Shown here piece by piece: positions 57,325 to 64,000 of a DNA stretch of 64,000 nucleotides. A program made the position numbers and the translations under genes. The DNA comes from Planctomycetota bacterium. Its GTDB lineage: Bacteria; Planctomycetota; UBA8742; UBA2392. The notes beneath the pieces were generated by a model that was not told where the DNA came from, made no database searches, and worked only from the letters and a program-made list of their open reading frames with translations. Where the stretch lies: contig JAHBYA010000012.1 of assembly GCA_019636195.1 (NCBI GenBank), positions 78,430 to 142,429 on the forward strand. The letters run 5' to 3'. The number at the start of each line of letters is the position of its first letter. Within the stretch, counting starts at the first letter, position 1.

Positions 57325-59301
57325 TCAGGTCGCGCTGGTTATGGCTTCCAATGCTTCGGGGTTGGCGACGCTGCTTAAGTCGCCCAGCTCTTTCTCACCG
57401 AGATACTTCTTCTGGATCAGCCGGCGCAGGATTTTGGCGCTGCGGGTCTTGGGCAGATCGCTCGCGAACAGCACGGCTTTGGGCCGATCCACCTTGCCCA
57501 GCGCGTTGACCACGGTCTGCACCAGCTCTTTGCGAAGTTCTTCCGATGGCTGAAACTGCTTGTGCAGCACGACAAAGCACACGACCTCGGTGCCCTTGAG
57601 CTGATCCGGCACGCCGATGGCCGCGGCTTCGCTGACGGCGTCGTGATCGATCAGCGCGGCTTCAATTTCGCCGGGGCCGACGCGGCGGCCGGCAATCTTC
57701 ATGGTGTCGTCCGCGCGCCCGAACAGAAACCAGTAACCTTCCTTATCCACCTTGGCCCAGTCGCCGTGGTTCCAGACTTCCGGAAACTTGCTCCAGTACG
57801 TTTCAAGGTACTTGTCGTCGTTTTTCCACAGACTGCGCGTCATGCTGGGCGCGGGTTTGCGGCACACCAGGTAACCGACTTCATCGGTCACGCTGCGGCC
57901 TTCTTCATTAAACACATCAATGTCCATGCCCAGACCGGGGCTTTGCAGCGTACAGGCCTTGAGCGGCATGATCGGCAGCGGCGCCAGAAAGCAGCCGACA
58001 ATGTCCGTGCCGCCGGAAATGTTGATCACGGGCAGGCGCGACTTGCCCACCTTGTTGAAGAACCACATGTAGCTTTCAGGATCCCATGGCTCGCCGGTGC
58101 TGCCCAGCACGCGCAGGCTTGGAATTGCGTGCCTATCAACCCACTCGTCGCCCGCGCGCATCAGCATACGCACAGCCGTCGGCGAAATGCCCAGGTGCGT
58201 GGCTTTGTGGCGCTGCACCATTTCCCAGACGCGGTCGGGGTTGGGATAGTTGGGCGCGCCTTCAAAGACAATCAGCGTCACGCCGTGCATGAAGCAGCCG
58301 ATGATCTCCCACGGGCCCATCATCCAGCCGATGTCGCTGAACCACCAGAATCGATCGCCCTGCCTTACATCGAAGTTATAGAGCAGCTCTTTGCCCATCT
58401 GCGCCAGACAGCCGGCGTGGGTGTGCACCGTGCCCTTGGGTTTGCCGGTGGTGCCGCTTGTGTACAGCATCAGCGCCGGCGCCAGCGCGGGCATGCGCTC
58501 GGTGGCGCAGTCGGGGGATTGCGCGTCAACAAACTCGTGCCACCAGTGGTCGCGGCCCGGCGCAAAGTCGGTGTTCGGCGTTCGGTGTTCGGCGTTCAGT
58601 CGTCGATAGACAATCACGTGCTTGATGCACTCCAGTCCTTCGACGGCTTTGTCTGCGTTGCCCTTGATGCTGAAGGGTTCGCCGCGGCGCATGCTGCCGT
58701 CGGCGGTAAACAGCACCTTGACGCCCGCGTCTTCAAGGCGCTCGCGCAACGCCGGCGGGGCGTAGCCGCTGAAGACGGGTATGAAGATCGCGCCCACCTT
58801 CTGCGTGGCCAGCATCGCAAACACGACCTCGGCCACCATCGGCATGTAACAGGCCACGGTGTCGCCGCGCCCCACGCCGCATGCCTTGAGGGCATTGGCG
58901 ACGCGACCGACGTGCTGTGCGACCTCGGCAAACGTGAAGTGCCGCACGGCGCCGTCTTCGGTTTCGGCGATCAGGGCAAGGCTGTCCGACTCGGCCCAGC
59001 GGTCCACGCAATTCAGGGCGATGTTGGTCTTCCCGCCGATGAACCAGTCGGCCCAGGCGTTGCCCTTTGACGTGTCAAGAGTCCGCTCGTAGGGCGTAAA
59101 CCAGGCCATGTCCATGTCGCGCAGCGCGGCATCCCAGAAGCCCGCGGGCGCGTCCATGGTGCGGCGCACGAAGTCGCGGGCGTGCTTTGCCACCTGCTGC
59201 GGATTGCGCGCATCGACTTCAATGCCCAGCCGGCGCATCAGGCGCGTGACGTTGGCGCTTTCAATCACTTCAGCCGAGGGCGTCCAGACAAATTCACTCA
59301 T
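57325..59301 (-). CDS. Acyl-CoA synthetase (acetyl/acetoacetyl-CoA synthetase-like)
   Basis: The product is 658 aa. It is an AMP-forming ligase that activates a short acid through acyl-AMP to acyl-CoA. The P-loop YTSGTTGKPKGTVHTHAGC is near 279, the adenylate motif is WNHGDWAKVDKEGYW and the hinge is GRADDTMKIAGRRVGPGEIE. The catalytic Lys is near 623 in TRSAKILRR, where the common form is TRSGK. The start at 59301 has GGAGA upstream. A short repeat-derived insertion (NAEHRTPNTD) interrupts the central domain and is read in frame. The exact substrate is unknown; acetate, propionate and acetoacetate are all possible. Confidence 0.88.
   Translation of the reverse strand: MSEFVWTPSAEVIESANVTRLMRRLGIEVDARNPQQVAKHARDFVRRTMDAPAGFWDAALRDMDMAWFTPYERTLDTSKGNAWADWFIGGKTNIALNCVDRWAESDSLALIAETEDGAVRHFTFAEVAQHVGRVANALKACGVGRGDTVACYMPMVAEVVFAMLATQKVGAIFIPVFSGYAPPALRERLEDAGVKVLFTADGSMRRGEPFSIKGNADKAVEGLECIKHVIVYRRLNAEHRTPNTDFAPGRDHWWHEFVDAQSPDCATERMPALAPALMLYTSGTTGKPKGTVHTHAGCLAQMGKELLYNFDVRQGDRFWWFSDIGWMMGPWEIIGCFMHGVTLIVFEGAPNYPNPDRVWEMVQRHKATHLGISPTAVRMLMRAGDEWVDRHAIPSLRVLGSTGEPWDPESYMWFFNKVGKSRLPVINISGGTDIVGCFLAPLPIMPLKACTLQSPGLGMDIDVFNEEGRSVTDEVGYLVCRKPAPSMTRSLWKNDDKYLETYWSKFPEVWNHGDWAKVDKEGYWFLFGRADDTMKIAGRRVGPGEIEAALIDHDAVSEAAAIGVPDQLKGTEVVCFVVLHKQFQPSEELRKELVQTVVNALGKVDRPKAVLFASDLPKTRSAKILRRLIQKKYLGEKELGDLSSVANPEALEAITSAT
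58571..58598. repeat. In-frame 14-bp direct repeat (7-bp periodic)
   Basis: GTGTTCGGCGTTCG followed directly by GTGTTCGGCGTTCA. The array has heptameric GTTCGGN periodicity and is translated on the minus strand within the acyl-CoA synthetase. Confidence 0.8.
59067..59078. repeat. TTGACNNGTCAA palindrome, copy 8 (NN=GT)
   Basis: Inside the acyl-CoA synthetase gene, encoding part of LDTSK. Confidence 0.8.
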
Positions 59302-59366
59302 CGCGGTCTCCAGCCGCATTGTGCCAAGCACGCGGACGGATGGAACGCCATTGCGGCGGCTGGGGC

Positions 59367-60044
59367 CTACCCGAAAATCGCAAGATAGTCCGGGTATGTA
59401 TGCAGCGGCGCGAGGTCGCGGTCGTTGCGCATGTGCCGGTCGTTGCTGTAGCCGCGCTTGCGGGCCTTGAGCAGCCAGTCCACGGCGCGGCTGCGCTCGA
59501 GGGCGGCGGTGTGGCGGCCCTTCAAGTGTTCGTACACTACCGCAAGCTGCGCGTGCACGCAGGCCAGTTGATAGGCACTGGTCTGGTCGCGGTGCTTTTG
59601 CTCGCGCAGGTTGGCAAGACGCATAGCCTCAGACAGGTCCTGGTCGGCGCCGGGGATGTCGCCCAAGCCGATGCGCGCGGCGGCGCGGCCGGTGTAGGCA
59701 TCAATCAGAATCCATGTGTCAACGTGGCGCTTGCGGGGCTTGAGCACGCGAGAGTACGCCTCTTCGGCGTCGGCGTGGCGGCCATCGCCGCGCAGCGCGT
59801 ACCCGTAGAACAGCAGCGCCTCCTGGTGCCGCGGGTTGCTTTCCAGCAGGCGCTCCGCGGTGGCGATGGCGGCCTTGTCGTTGCCGGCAATCGCTTCTTC
59901 GTACAGTTGCTGGAAGTTCAGTTGCTGCTGTTGCGGCGCGCGTTCGCGGCATGATTGGCGTCGATGTTCAGTGCTGCGCGCGATGCCCACGCCAATCACG
60001 AGCGACAGGATGCTGATGCCCAGATAAACCCGCGAGCGCCGCAT
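59367..60044 (-). CDS. Membrane-anchored TPR protein
   Basis: The product is 225 aa. One N-terminal helix (VYLGISILSLVIGVGIA) anchors it. TPR-like repeats follow (QLYEEAIAGNDKAAIATAERLLESNPRHQEALLFYGYAL and the next unit), then a C-terminal block with AVDWLLKARKRGYSNDRHMRNDRDL, typical of TPR proteins downstream of Ser/Thr kinases. The start at 60044 has CCGGAGG eight bases upstream. It lies 53 bases after the third kinase gene on the same strand, so it is probably a kinase partner in one operon. This partnership is inference. Confidence 0.8.
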   Translation of the reverse strand: MRRSRVYLGISILSLVIGVGIARSTEHRRQSCRERAPQQQQLNFQQLYEEAIAGNDKAAIATAERLLESNPRHQEALLFYGYALRGDGRHADAEEAYSRVLKPRKRHVDTWILIDAYTGRAAARIGLGDIPGADQDLSEAMRLANLREQKHRDQTSAYQLACVHAQLAVVYEHLKGRHTAALERSRAVDWLLKARKRGYSNDRHMRNDRDLAPLHTYPDYLAIFG

Positions 60045-60097
60045 GCGAACCTCCGGGCACAGTATAGCACGCCGAACGCAATGACGGACGCAAAAGG

Positions 60098-62569
60098 CTA
60101 ACGCGTGCTCAAAACCAGCAGGTCGCCGGTATCCGTACCGATGGCGGCCCGGGTGCGGTCGCCCAGCGTGGCTGTACACAGCGCGTTGCCGGCGCCGGCG
60201 GCATCAAGTTTCTGGACGGGCTTCATGGTTTCAGGGTCCAGGACCACGACCTGGGTGCCGCTGATCGCCAGCAGGTGCTTGCCGTCGGGCGCGATGCCGA
60301 CAAACGACTGCGTGGCCTCAAAGACCGGGCCGACCAGGCCATCCGGCACCAGGCGCTGCACGTTGTTGCCGATCGCGCAGTAAACAGCGTCTGCAAGCTC
60401 AACCATCATCGTGACCGGGCCGGGCAAGCGCGGGTGGCTGCTGACCATGGCCAGCTTGTCGCCGTCCAGGTTGTAGCGGGCGATCGTCTGGCCCGCGGTG
60501 ACCCACAATTCGCCTGCGCGCCAGAACATGGCTGACACCGGCGCCTCGGCAACCTGCACCGGCTCGGTGCCTGTGGCCATGCGCACGCGGCCCTTGCTGT
60601 CGCCGATCAGCATCAGGCCGACCGAGGGAAACGCCAGCGCCGTGATCTGCACGCCGGTCAAACGCGCGACCTGGTTGTTCTTGATCTCGAGGGTTGCTGC
60701 GTCCAGCTCAATCACTTCGCCGCCGTCCGTCCCTACCGCCAGCCGGGCGCTGTCGCCGCGCAGTGTCAGCGCCGTGATGCGGCCGCGCAGTTTGGCAACG
60801 TGGGCCGGCGCTTCCGTGGATGCGCCCCAGGCCCGCACTTCGCCTTCTTCGCTGCCGGAGTACACGAAACCCTTGGAGCGCGGCGCAGCCAGCGCGGTCA
60901 CAACCCCGCGCGGCGCGCCCTTGAAGCGCGTCATGGTGTAGTTGACCTTGCCACTGCCGCCTATGTCCGTTTGTTGCGGCCCTTGGCCGGGGTCGCGCAG
61001 GAAGAACCACCAGCCCCCGAACGCGGCGCCCGCAATCACCACCAGCGCCAGCAGCGCGCCCAGCCCGCCACCGCTGCGGCGCGGCTTGGCGCGGATGGTG
61101 GTGGTGCGGCTGGCCGCCACGTCCATGCTGACGTTGATACTGCTGGGGTCATGAAAGCCTGACTGCGTGGCGGCCACGGTCTCGCGCGCGCTGCCGTCCA
61201 TAATCGCGCCGCGCCCGAACGTCGGGAAACCCTTGGCTGCGTACCCCTGCCACTCGCTGTCATCCATCTCCGGGTTCTGGACTACCGGCTGGCGGCGCGA
61301 GCTGCTTGAGGTTGCGGGACGCTGGTCGCGGTGCGGCGACATCGCGGGGTTGCTGTTGGCGCGGCGCACGCCACTGCCTTCGCCGGTGTCGCGCACAGCG
61401 GGCAACTGGCCGCTGCTGCGGCGGGCGCGGGCGCGGGCTTCACGCACCATGTCGCCGGTAAGCTCAGCCATGTCGGCGGCAGGCGCCTTGGCGGGTTTGG
61501 CGGGCGGAGTCTCCGGGATTGCCGCGTGCATGCCGCTGCGCGCCTTCTCAGCAGCTTTGCGCAATTTCTCGAGGTGCGGCGACTCAACGCGCCCCTTGTC
61601 AAGCTCAACGGCCGCTTGTTCTTCTTTGGCCTTGTTGATCGCCTCCACGTCCACCTTAAGGCCGGTAGTCGCAAACAGCGTCGCGCCCTCGGACAGCAGC
61701 TTCTGCGTGTGGCGCCTGCCGCGCGCGATCTCGACAAGCCGGCGCGAGACTTCATCAAGGTCCTTGGCGCGCTTTGCCGGGTCTTTCTGGGTGAGCTCGT
61801 GAATGATGCGCGTGAGCTGGCGGCTGGTTTCGTCTTTGACCAGGTGCTCGGGCACGACGATACGGTTCGTTACGTGCTGCAAAGCAACGGCCATCGGCGT
61901 CGCTCCCTGAAACGGCGGGCGGCCCACAAACAGGTGGTACAACGAAGCACCCAGGCTGTAGGCGTCGGCCAGCGGGCCGACACTGGCGCCCTGCGCCTGC
62001 TCTGGCGCCATGTAATCGGGTGTGCCCATGATGGCGCCGGTCATAGTCAGGCCACTTTCGCTGGCCAGCGCGCGCGCCAGGCCGAAGTCGGCAACTTTCA
62101 CGCCGCCGCTGTTGGGTAGCATCAGGTTGGCGGGCTTGATGTCGCGGTGGATCACGTCGTTCTTGTGGGCGTGATCAAGCGCGCGCGCGGCGCCGGCGCC
62201 GATGTCGGCGACCACGGCGGCGCTTTGCGGGCCCAACTTGCGCATCAGCTCAAGCGCGTCGGTACCGTCGATGAACTCCATGACCAGGTAGTAGTAGCCC
62301 GACTCTTCGCCCACGTCATACACGCGCACGGTGTTGGCGTGGTTCAGGCGCGCGGCCAGCTTGGCCTCACGCATGAAGCGCTCAACCAGGTTGCTGTTGA
62401 CGGCGAGGTGCGGCGGCAGAATCTTGACCGCGACCTCAATGTCGAGGCCCTGGTGCATGCCCTTGTACACCGTACCCATCGCGCCGCGGCCGCAGATGCG
62501 CAGCAGCTTGCACTTGCCGATGGTGTAACCCACCAGGGACTTCTGGTCCGGGGCTGGGGGTTTGGACAT
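60098..62569 (-). CDS. Ser/Thr protein kinase with TM helix and C-terminal beta-propeller-like sensor
   Basis: The product is 823 aa. The kinase domain is complete and canonical: GRGAMGTVYKG (28-38), K49, HRDIKPAN (H141, D143), DFG (161-163) and GTPDYMAPEQAQG. A long juxtamembrane linker rich in Arg/Pro/Ser (about 330-495), one helix (about 499-520) and an extracytoplasmic beta-rich domain (about 540-823) follow. That domain has WD/PQQ-like blades such as FVYSGSEEGEVRAWG. CGGAG precedes ATG 62569. Unlike the other two kinases, its DFG is intact. Confidence 0.92.
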   Translation of the reverse strand: MSKPPAPDQKSLVGYTIGKCKLLRICGRGAMGTVYKGMHQGLDIEVAVKILPPHLAVNSNLVERFMREAKLAARLNHANTVRVYDVGEESGYYYLVMEFIDGTDALELMRKLGPQSAAVVADIGAGAARALDHAHKNDVIHRDIKPANLMLPNSGGVKVADFGLARALASESGLTMTGAIMGTPDYMAPEQAQGASVGPLADAYSLGASLYHLFVGRPPFQGATPMAVALQHVTNRIVVPEHLVKDETSRQLTRIIHELTQKDPAKRAKDLDEVSRRLVEIARGRRHTQKLLSEGATLFATTGLKVDVEAINKAKEEQAAVELDKGRVESPHLEKLRKAAEKARSGMHAAIPETPPAKPAKAPAADMAELTGDMVREARARARRSSGQLPAVRDTGEGSGVRRANSNPAMSPHRDQRPATSSSSRRQPVVQNPEMDDSEWQGYAAKGFPTFGRGAIMDGSARETVAATQSGFHDPSSINVSMDVAASRTTTIRAKPRRSGGGLGALLALVVIAGAAFGGWWFFLRDPGQGPQQTDIGGSGKVNYTMTRFKGAPRGVVTALAAPRSKGFVYSGSEEGEVRAWGASTEAPAHVAKLRGRITALTLRGDSARLAVGTDGGEVIELDAATLEIKNNQVARLTGVQITALAFPSVGLMLIGDSKGRVRMATGTEPVQVAEAPVSAMFWRAGELWVTAGQTIARYNLDGDKLAMVSSHPRLPGPVTMMVELADAVYCAIGNNVQRLVPDGLVGPVFEATQSFVGIAPDGKHLLAISGTQVVVLDPETMKPVQKLDAAGAGNALCTATLGDRTRAAIGTDTGDLLVLSTR

Positions 62570-62675
62570 GCAGGGCTCCGATTGCACGCAATGCACTTCG
62601 CAACCCGCATTTTGGCCGAAGCCAGCCGATTCGTCGAGGGGCAGAGTTTGTGTGGATAAGCACTTCAGAAGCCAG

Positions 62676-62703
62676 GGTTCGGAGGTCGAGGTTCTGAGGT
62701 CAG
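62676..62703. repeat. Imperfect 14-bp tandem repeat upstream of HPr
   Basis: GGTTCGGAGGTCGA and GGTTCTGAGGTCAG share 11 of 14 bases, with 7-bp periodicity like the repeat at 58571. It lies in the 238-base gap between the kinase and HPr genes. Confidence 0.6.
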
Positions 62704-62794
62704 AGATGAGAAAGTCCAGACATCATGCGCCGTGAACCCTTACCTCCATGCTCCTTCCTCAACTCCCTTGATTCCATCGCGGCGCGGCAATACA

Positions 62795-62800
62795 TACACT
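62795..62800 (+). promoter_or_regulatory. Probable -10 box (TACACT) of the HPr gene
   Basis: TACACT, seven bases, then ATG 62808. No Shine-Dalgarno is present. Confidence 0.5.
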
Positions 62801-62807
62801 ATCGCAC

Positions 62808-63083
62808 ATGCCCGCCACCGGTGAAGTTGAACTGCTCAACAAGTACGGTCTGCATCAACGGCCGGCGATGAAGGTCATTGAGACCGCATCGAAATTCGCC
62901 AGCGACGTTTACCTGGTCAAAGGCGATCACCGCTGCAACGCCAAGTCGATCATCGACGTCATCATGCTCGCCGCTGAAAAGGGCACGCGCCTGAAAGTCG
63001 AAGCCAACGGCGCCGACGCCGACGCAGCCGTCAAGAGCCTGATTGAGCTCTTCAAGAACAAGTTCTTTCTCGGCGAAGAATAG
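62808..63083 (+). CDS. ptsH: HPr-family phosphocarrier protein
   Basis: The product is 91 aa. The PTS phosphocarrier takes phosphate from EI at the active-site His, here H16 in YGLHQRPA (usually GLHARPA). The regulatory serine S47 in NAKSIIDVIML is kept, so HPr-kinase control is possible. No EI, EIIA or HPr kinase gene is adjacent, which fits regulatory rather than sugar-transport use. The stop abuts the convergent methylase gene with no gap. Confidence 0.9.
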   Translation: MPATGEVELLNKYGLHQRPAMKVIETASKFASDVYLVKGDHRCNAKSIIDVIMLAAEKGTRLKVEANGADADAAVKSLIELFKNKFFLGEE

Positions 63084-63872
63084 CTACCGCGACTGGTAGC
63101 GGTATGCCAGCAGGATACTGGCCGCGACCGCTGCATTCAGGCTTTCCACTTTGTCGGTCTGCGGGATGCTCACCTCGATTACCTGGTGCTCGCCCCAGAA
63201 CGGCTGTACGCCCTCAGTTTCGCCGCCGATGATAAACGCCGTGCGCGGCGGGTAGCTCACTTCAAAAGCATTCTTGCCCCTGGTGCCGGTGACGTAGGGC
63301 CACACGGCGGCGTTGCCCAGCGTCTCCATGACGGACTCGGGCGTGAGCTCGTGAAACACCGGCACATGAAACACACCGCCCATGCTGGCGCGCACCGCCT
63401 TGTGGTTGAAGGCATCCACGCAGCCCTTCAGCAGCAGCAGGCCGTCGCTGTCAAACGCCGCAGCCTGCCGCAACATCGTGCCCATGTTGCCGGGGTCGCG
63501 TACGTTATCGAGCACCAGCAGCGTCAACCGCGGCTTGTCCAGCAGCGCCGAAAGGTCATACGCCGGCATGCCGAACACAGCCAGCACGCCCTGGCTGTTG
63601 ACGGTGTCGCTCGCGTTCATGAAGTCGCCGCTGTCGGCAGCGAAACACTCGATCTGCTCGCTGCGGCATTTGTTCAGCAGGCCGCCGATCTTGTCGCGCC
63701 CGCCTTCAATCAGTTCGTCGCATGTCACGACGTAACGCGGGAACACGCCGGCGCGCAGCGCCTCTTCAAGCAGCAGCGCACCTTCGGCCACGTAAAGCCC
63801 GAGTTCCTCGCGCGACTTCCGCAGCTTGAGCGCGCGCAGCTCCTTTGACTTGGCCTTGGAGAGCTTTTCCAT
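63084..63872 (-). CDS. TrmH/SpoU-family RNA 2'-O-methyltransferase
   Basis: The product is 262 aa. The N-terminal substrate-binding part is followed by the SPOUT knot motifs LDNVRDPGNMGTMLRQAAAF, FIIGGETEGVQP and SLNAAVAASILLAYRY. It uses SAM to methylate ribose in tRNA or rRNA. The target cannot be told from sequence. The start at 63872 is preferred over 63917 because it gives the typical MEKLSKAKSKELRALKLRKS beginning. Confidence 0.9.
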   Translation of the reverse strand: MEKLSKAKSKELRALKLRKSREELGLYVAEGALLLEEALRAGVFPRYVVTCDELIEGGRDKIGGLLNKCRSEQIECFAADSGDFMNASDTVNSQGVLAVFGMPAYDLSALLDKPRLTLLVLDNVRDPGNMGTMLRQAAAFDSDGLLLLKGCVDAFNHKAVRASMGGVFHVPVFHELTPESVMETLGNAAVWPYVTGTRGKNAFEVSYPPRTAFIIGGETEGVQPFWGEHQVIEVSIPQTDKVESLNAAVAASILLAYRYQSR

Positions 63873-63934
63873 GGCGGCACGGTACAACTGAAACAACGCC
63901 GAACAACAGCCCCGCAAACAGAAGCCCCGGCAGA

Positions 63935-64000
63935 GGTCGCGAAGCGACCGTCCCGCAGGAAACGCAACGCGTTTCCGAGGAACCGGGGGTCGCGGACGGT
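63935..64000. repeat. Paired triloop hairpins within a longer palindrome at the right edge
   Basis: 63935-63949 (6-bp stem, loop GAA) and 63958-63976 (8-bp stem, loop AAC) stand side by side. ACCGTCC at 63947-63953 also pairs with GGACGGT at 63994-64000, so a larger structure extends past the edge. No gene is seen from 63873 to the end. Confidence 0.65.

Noticed and set aside
57562..59070. 502-codon plus-strand frame
   Set aside because: Antisense to the acyl-CoA synthetase.

Overview
The window is a dense, GC-rich bacterial chromosome segment. It carries about 44 protein genes, three tRNA genes and very little non-coding DNA. Three large Hanks-type Ser/Thr kinases with different C-terminal sensor parts, a GEVED/choice-of-anchor-D secreted protein with a sorting-signal-like tail, two tricorn-type proteases and a caa3-type oxidase operon suggest Planctomycetota or a neighbouring phylum. 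This is an inference from gene content; no rRNA or ribosomal protein marker is present.

Layout. 1-6.3 kb: a kinase/WD40 protein cut by the left edge and a secreted four-PDZ protein. 6.4-13.2 kb: NDH-2, an AsmA-like protein, Lon, an FHA protein and a DUF4240-like protein. 13.3-13.9 kb: tRNA-Lys with its 3' tail amplified in a 155-bp tandem repeat, then tRNA-Met. 14-21.2 kb: an orphan membrane protein coupled to a tricorn protease, two paralogous small membrane proteins, an isoaspartyl peptidase, tRNA-Arg and a SRAP homologue lacking its catalytic Cys. 21.2-26.6 kb: a large secreted protein, an HTH-type regulator and a Fur-family regulator. 26.7-33.5 kb: the caa3 oxidase module, with a ctaA-ctaB fusion divergent from sco-ctaC-ctaD-ctaE-ctaF. 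33.6-41.3 kb: a HerA-like ATPase, a 1558-aa kinase/TPR/PDZ protein and an EEP-family hydrolase. 41.4-48 kb: ppdK, queA, kbl and a dihydroorotase. 48-53.9 kb: small secreted, lipid and methyltransferase-like proteins, a degenerate MnmE-like GTPase, a prenyl synthase and an F420-type reductase. 54-64 kb: a second tricorn protease, an acyl-CoA synthetase, a TPR protein, a third kinase, HPr and a TrmH-family methylase.

How the genes work together. The oxidase operon carries its own heme A synthesis enzyme and copper chaperone, and NDH-2 could feed the same electron chain. Kinases plus the FHA protein imply Ser/Thr phospho-signalling. Ppdk, HPr and Kbl touch carbon flow around pyruvate and PEP. 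Several convergent pairs overlap or abut at their stop codons, and several operon neighbours overlap at ATGA or TGATG.

The strongest signals beyond ordinary genes are these. A 12-bp palindrome, TTGACNNGTCAA, occurs eight times, mostly inside unrelated genes. A promoter architecture of TANNNT, six bases, then ATG suggests leaderless mRNAs. The tRNA-Lys 3' end is amplified in tandem. Perfect triloop palindromes occur between genes, one pair showing a compensatory base change. Short 7/14-bp repeats occur, one of them inside a coding sequence.
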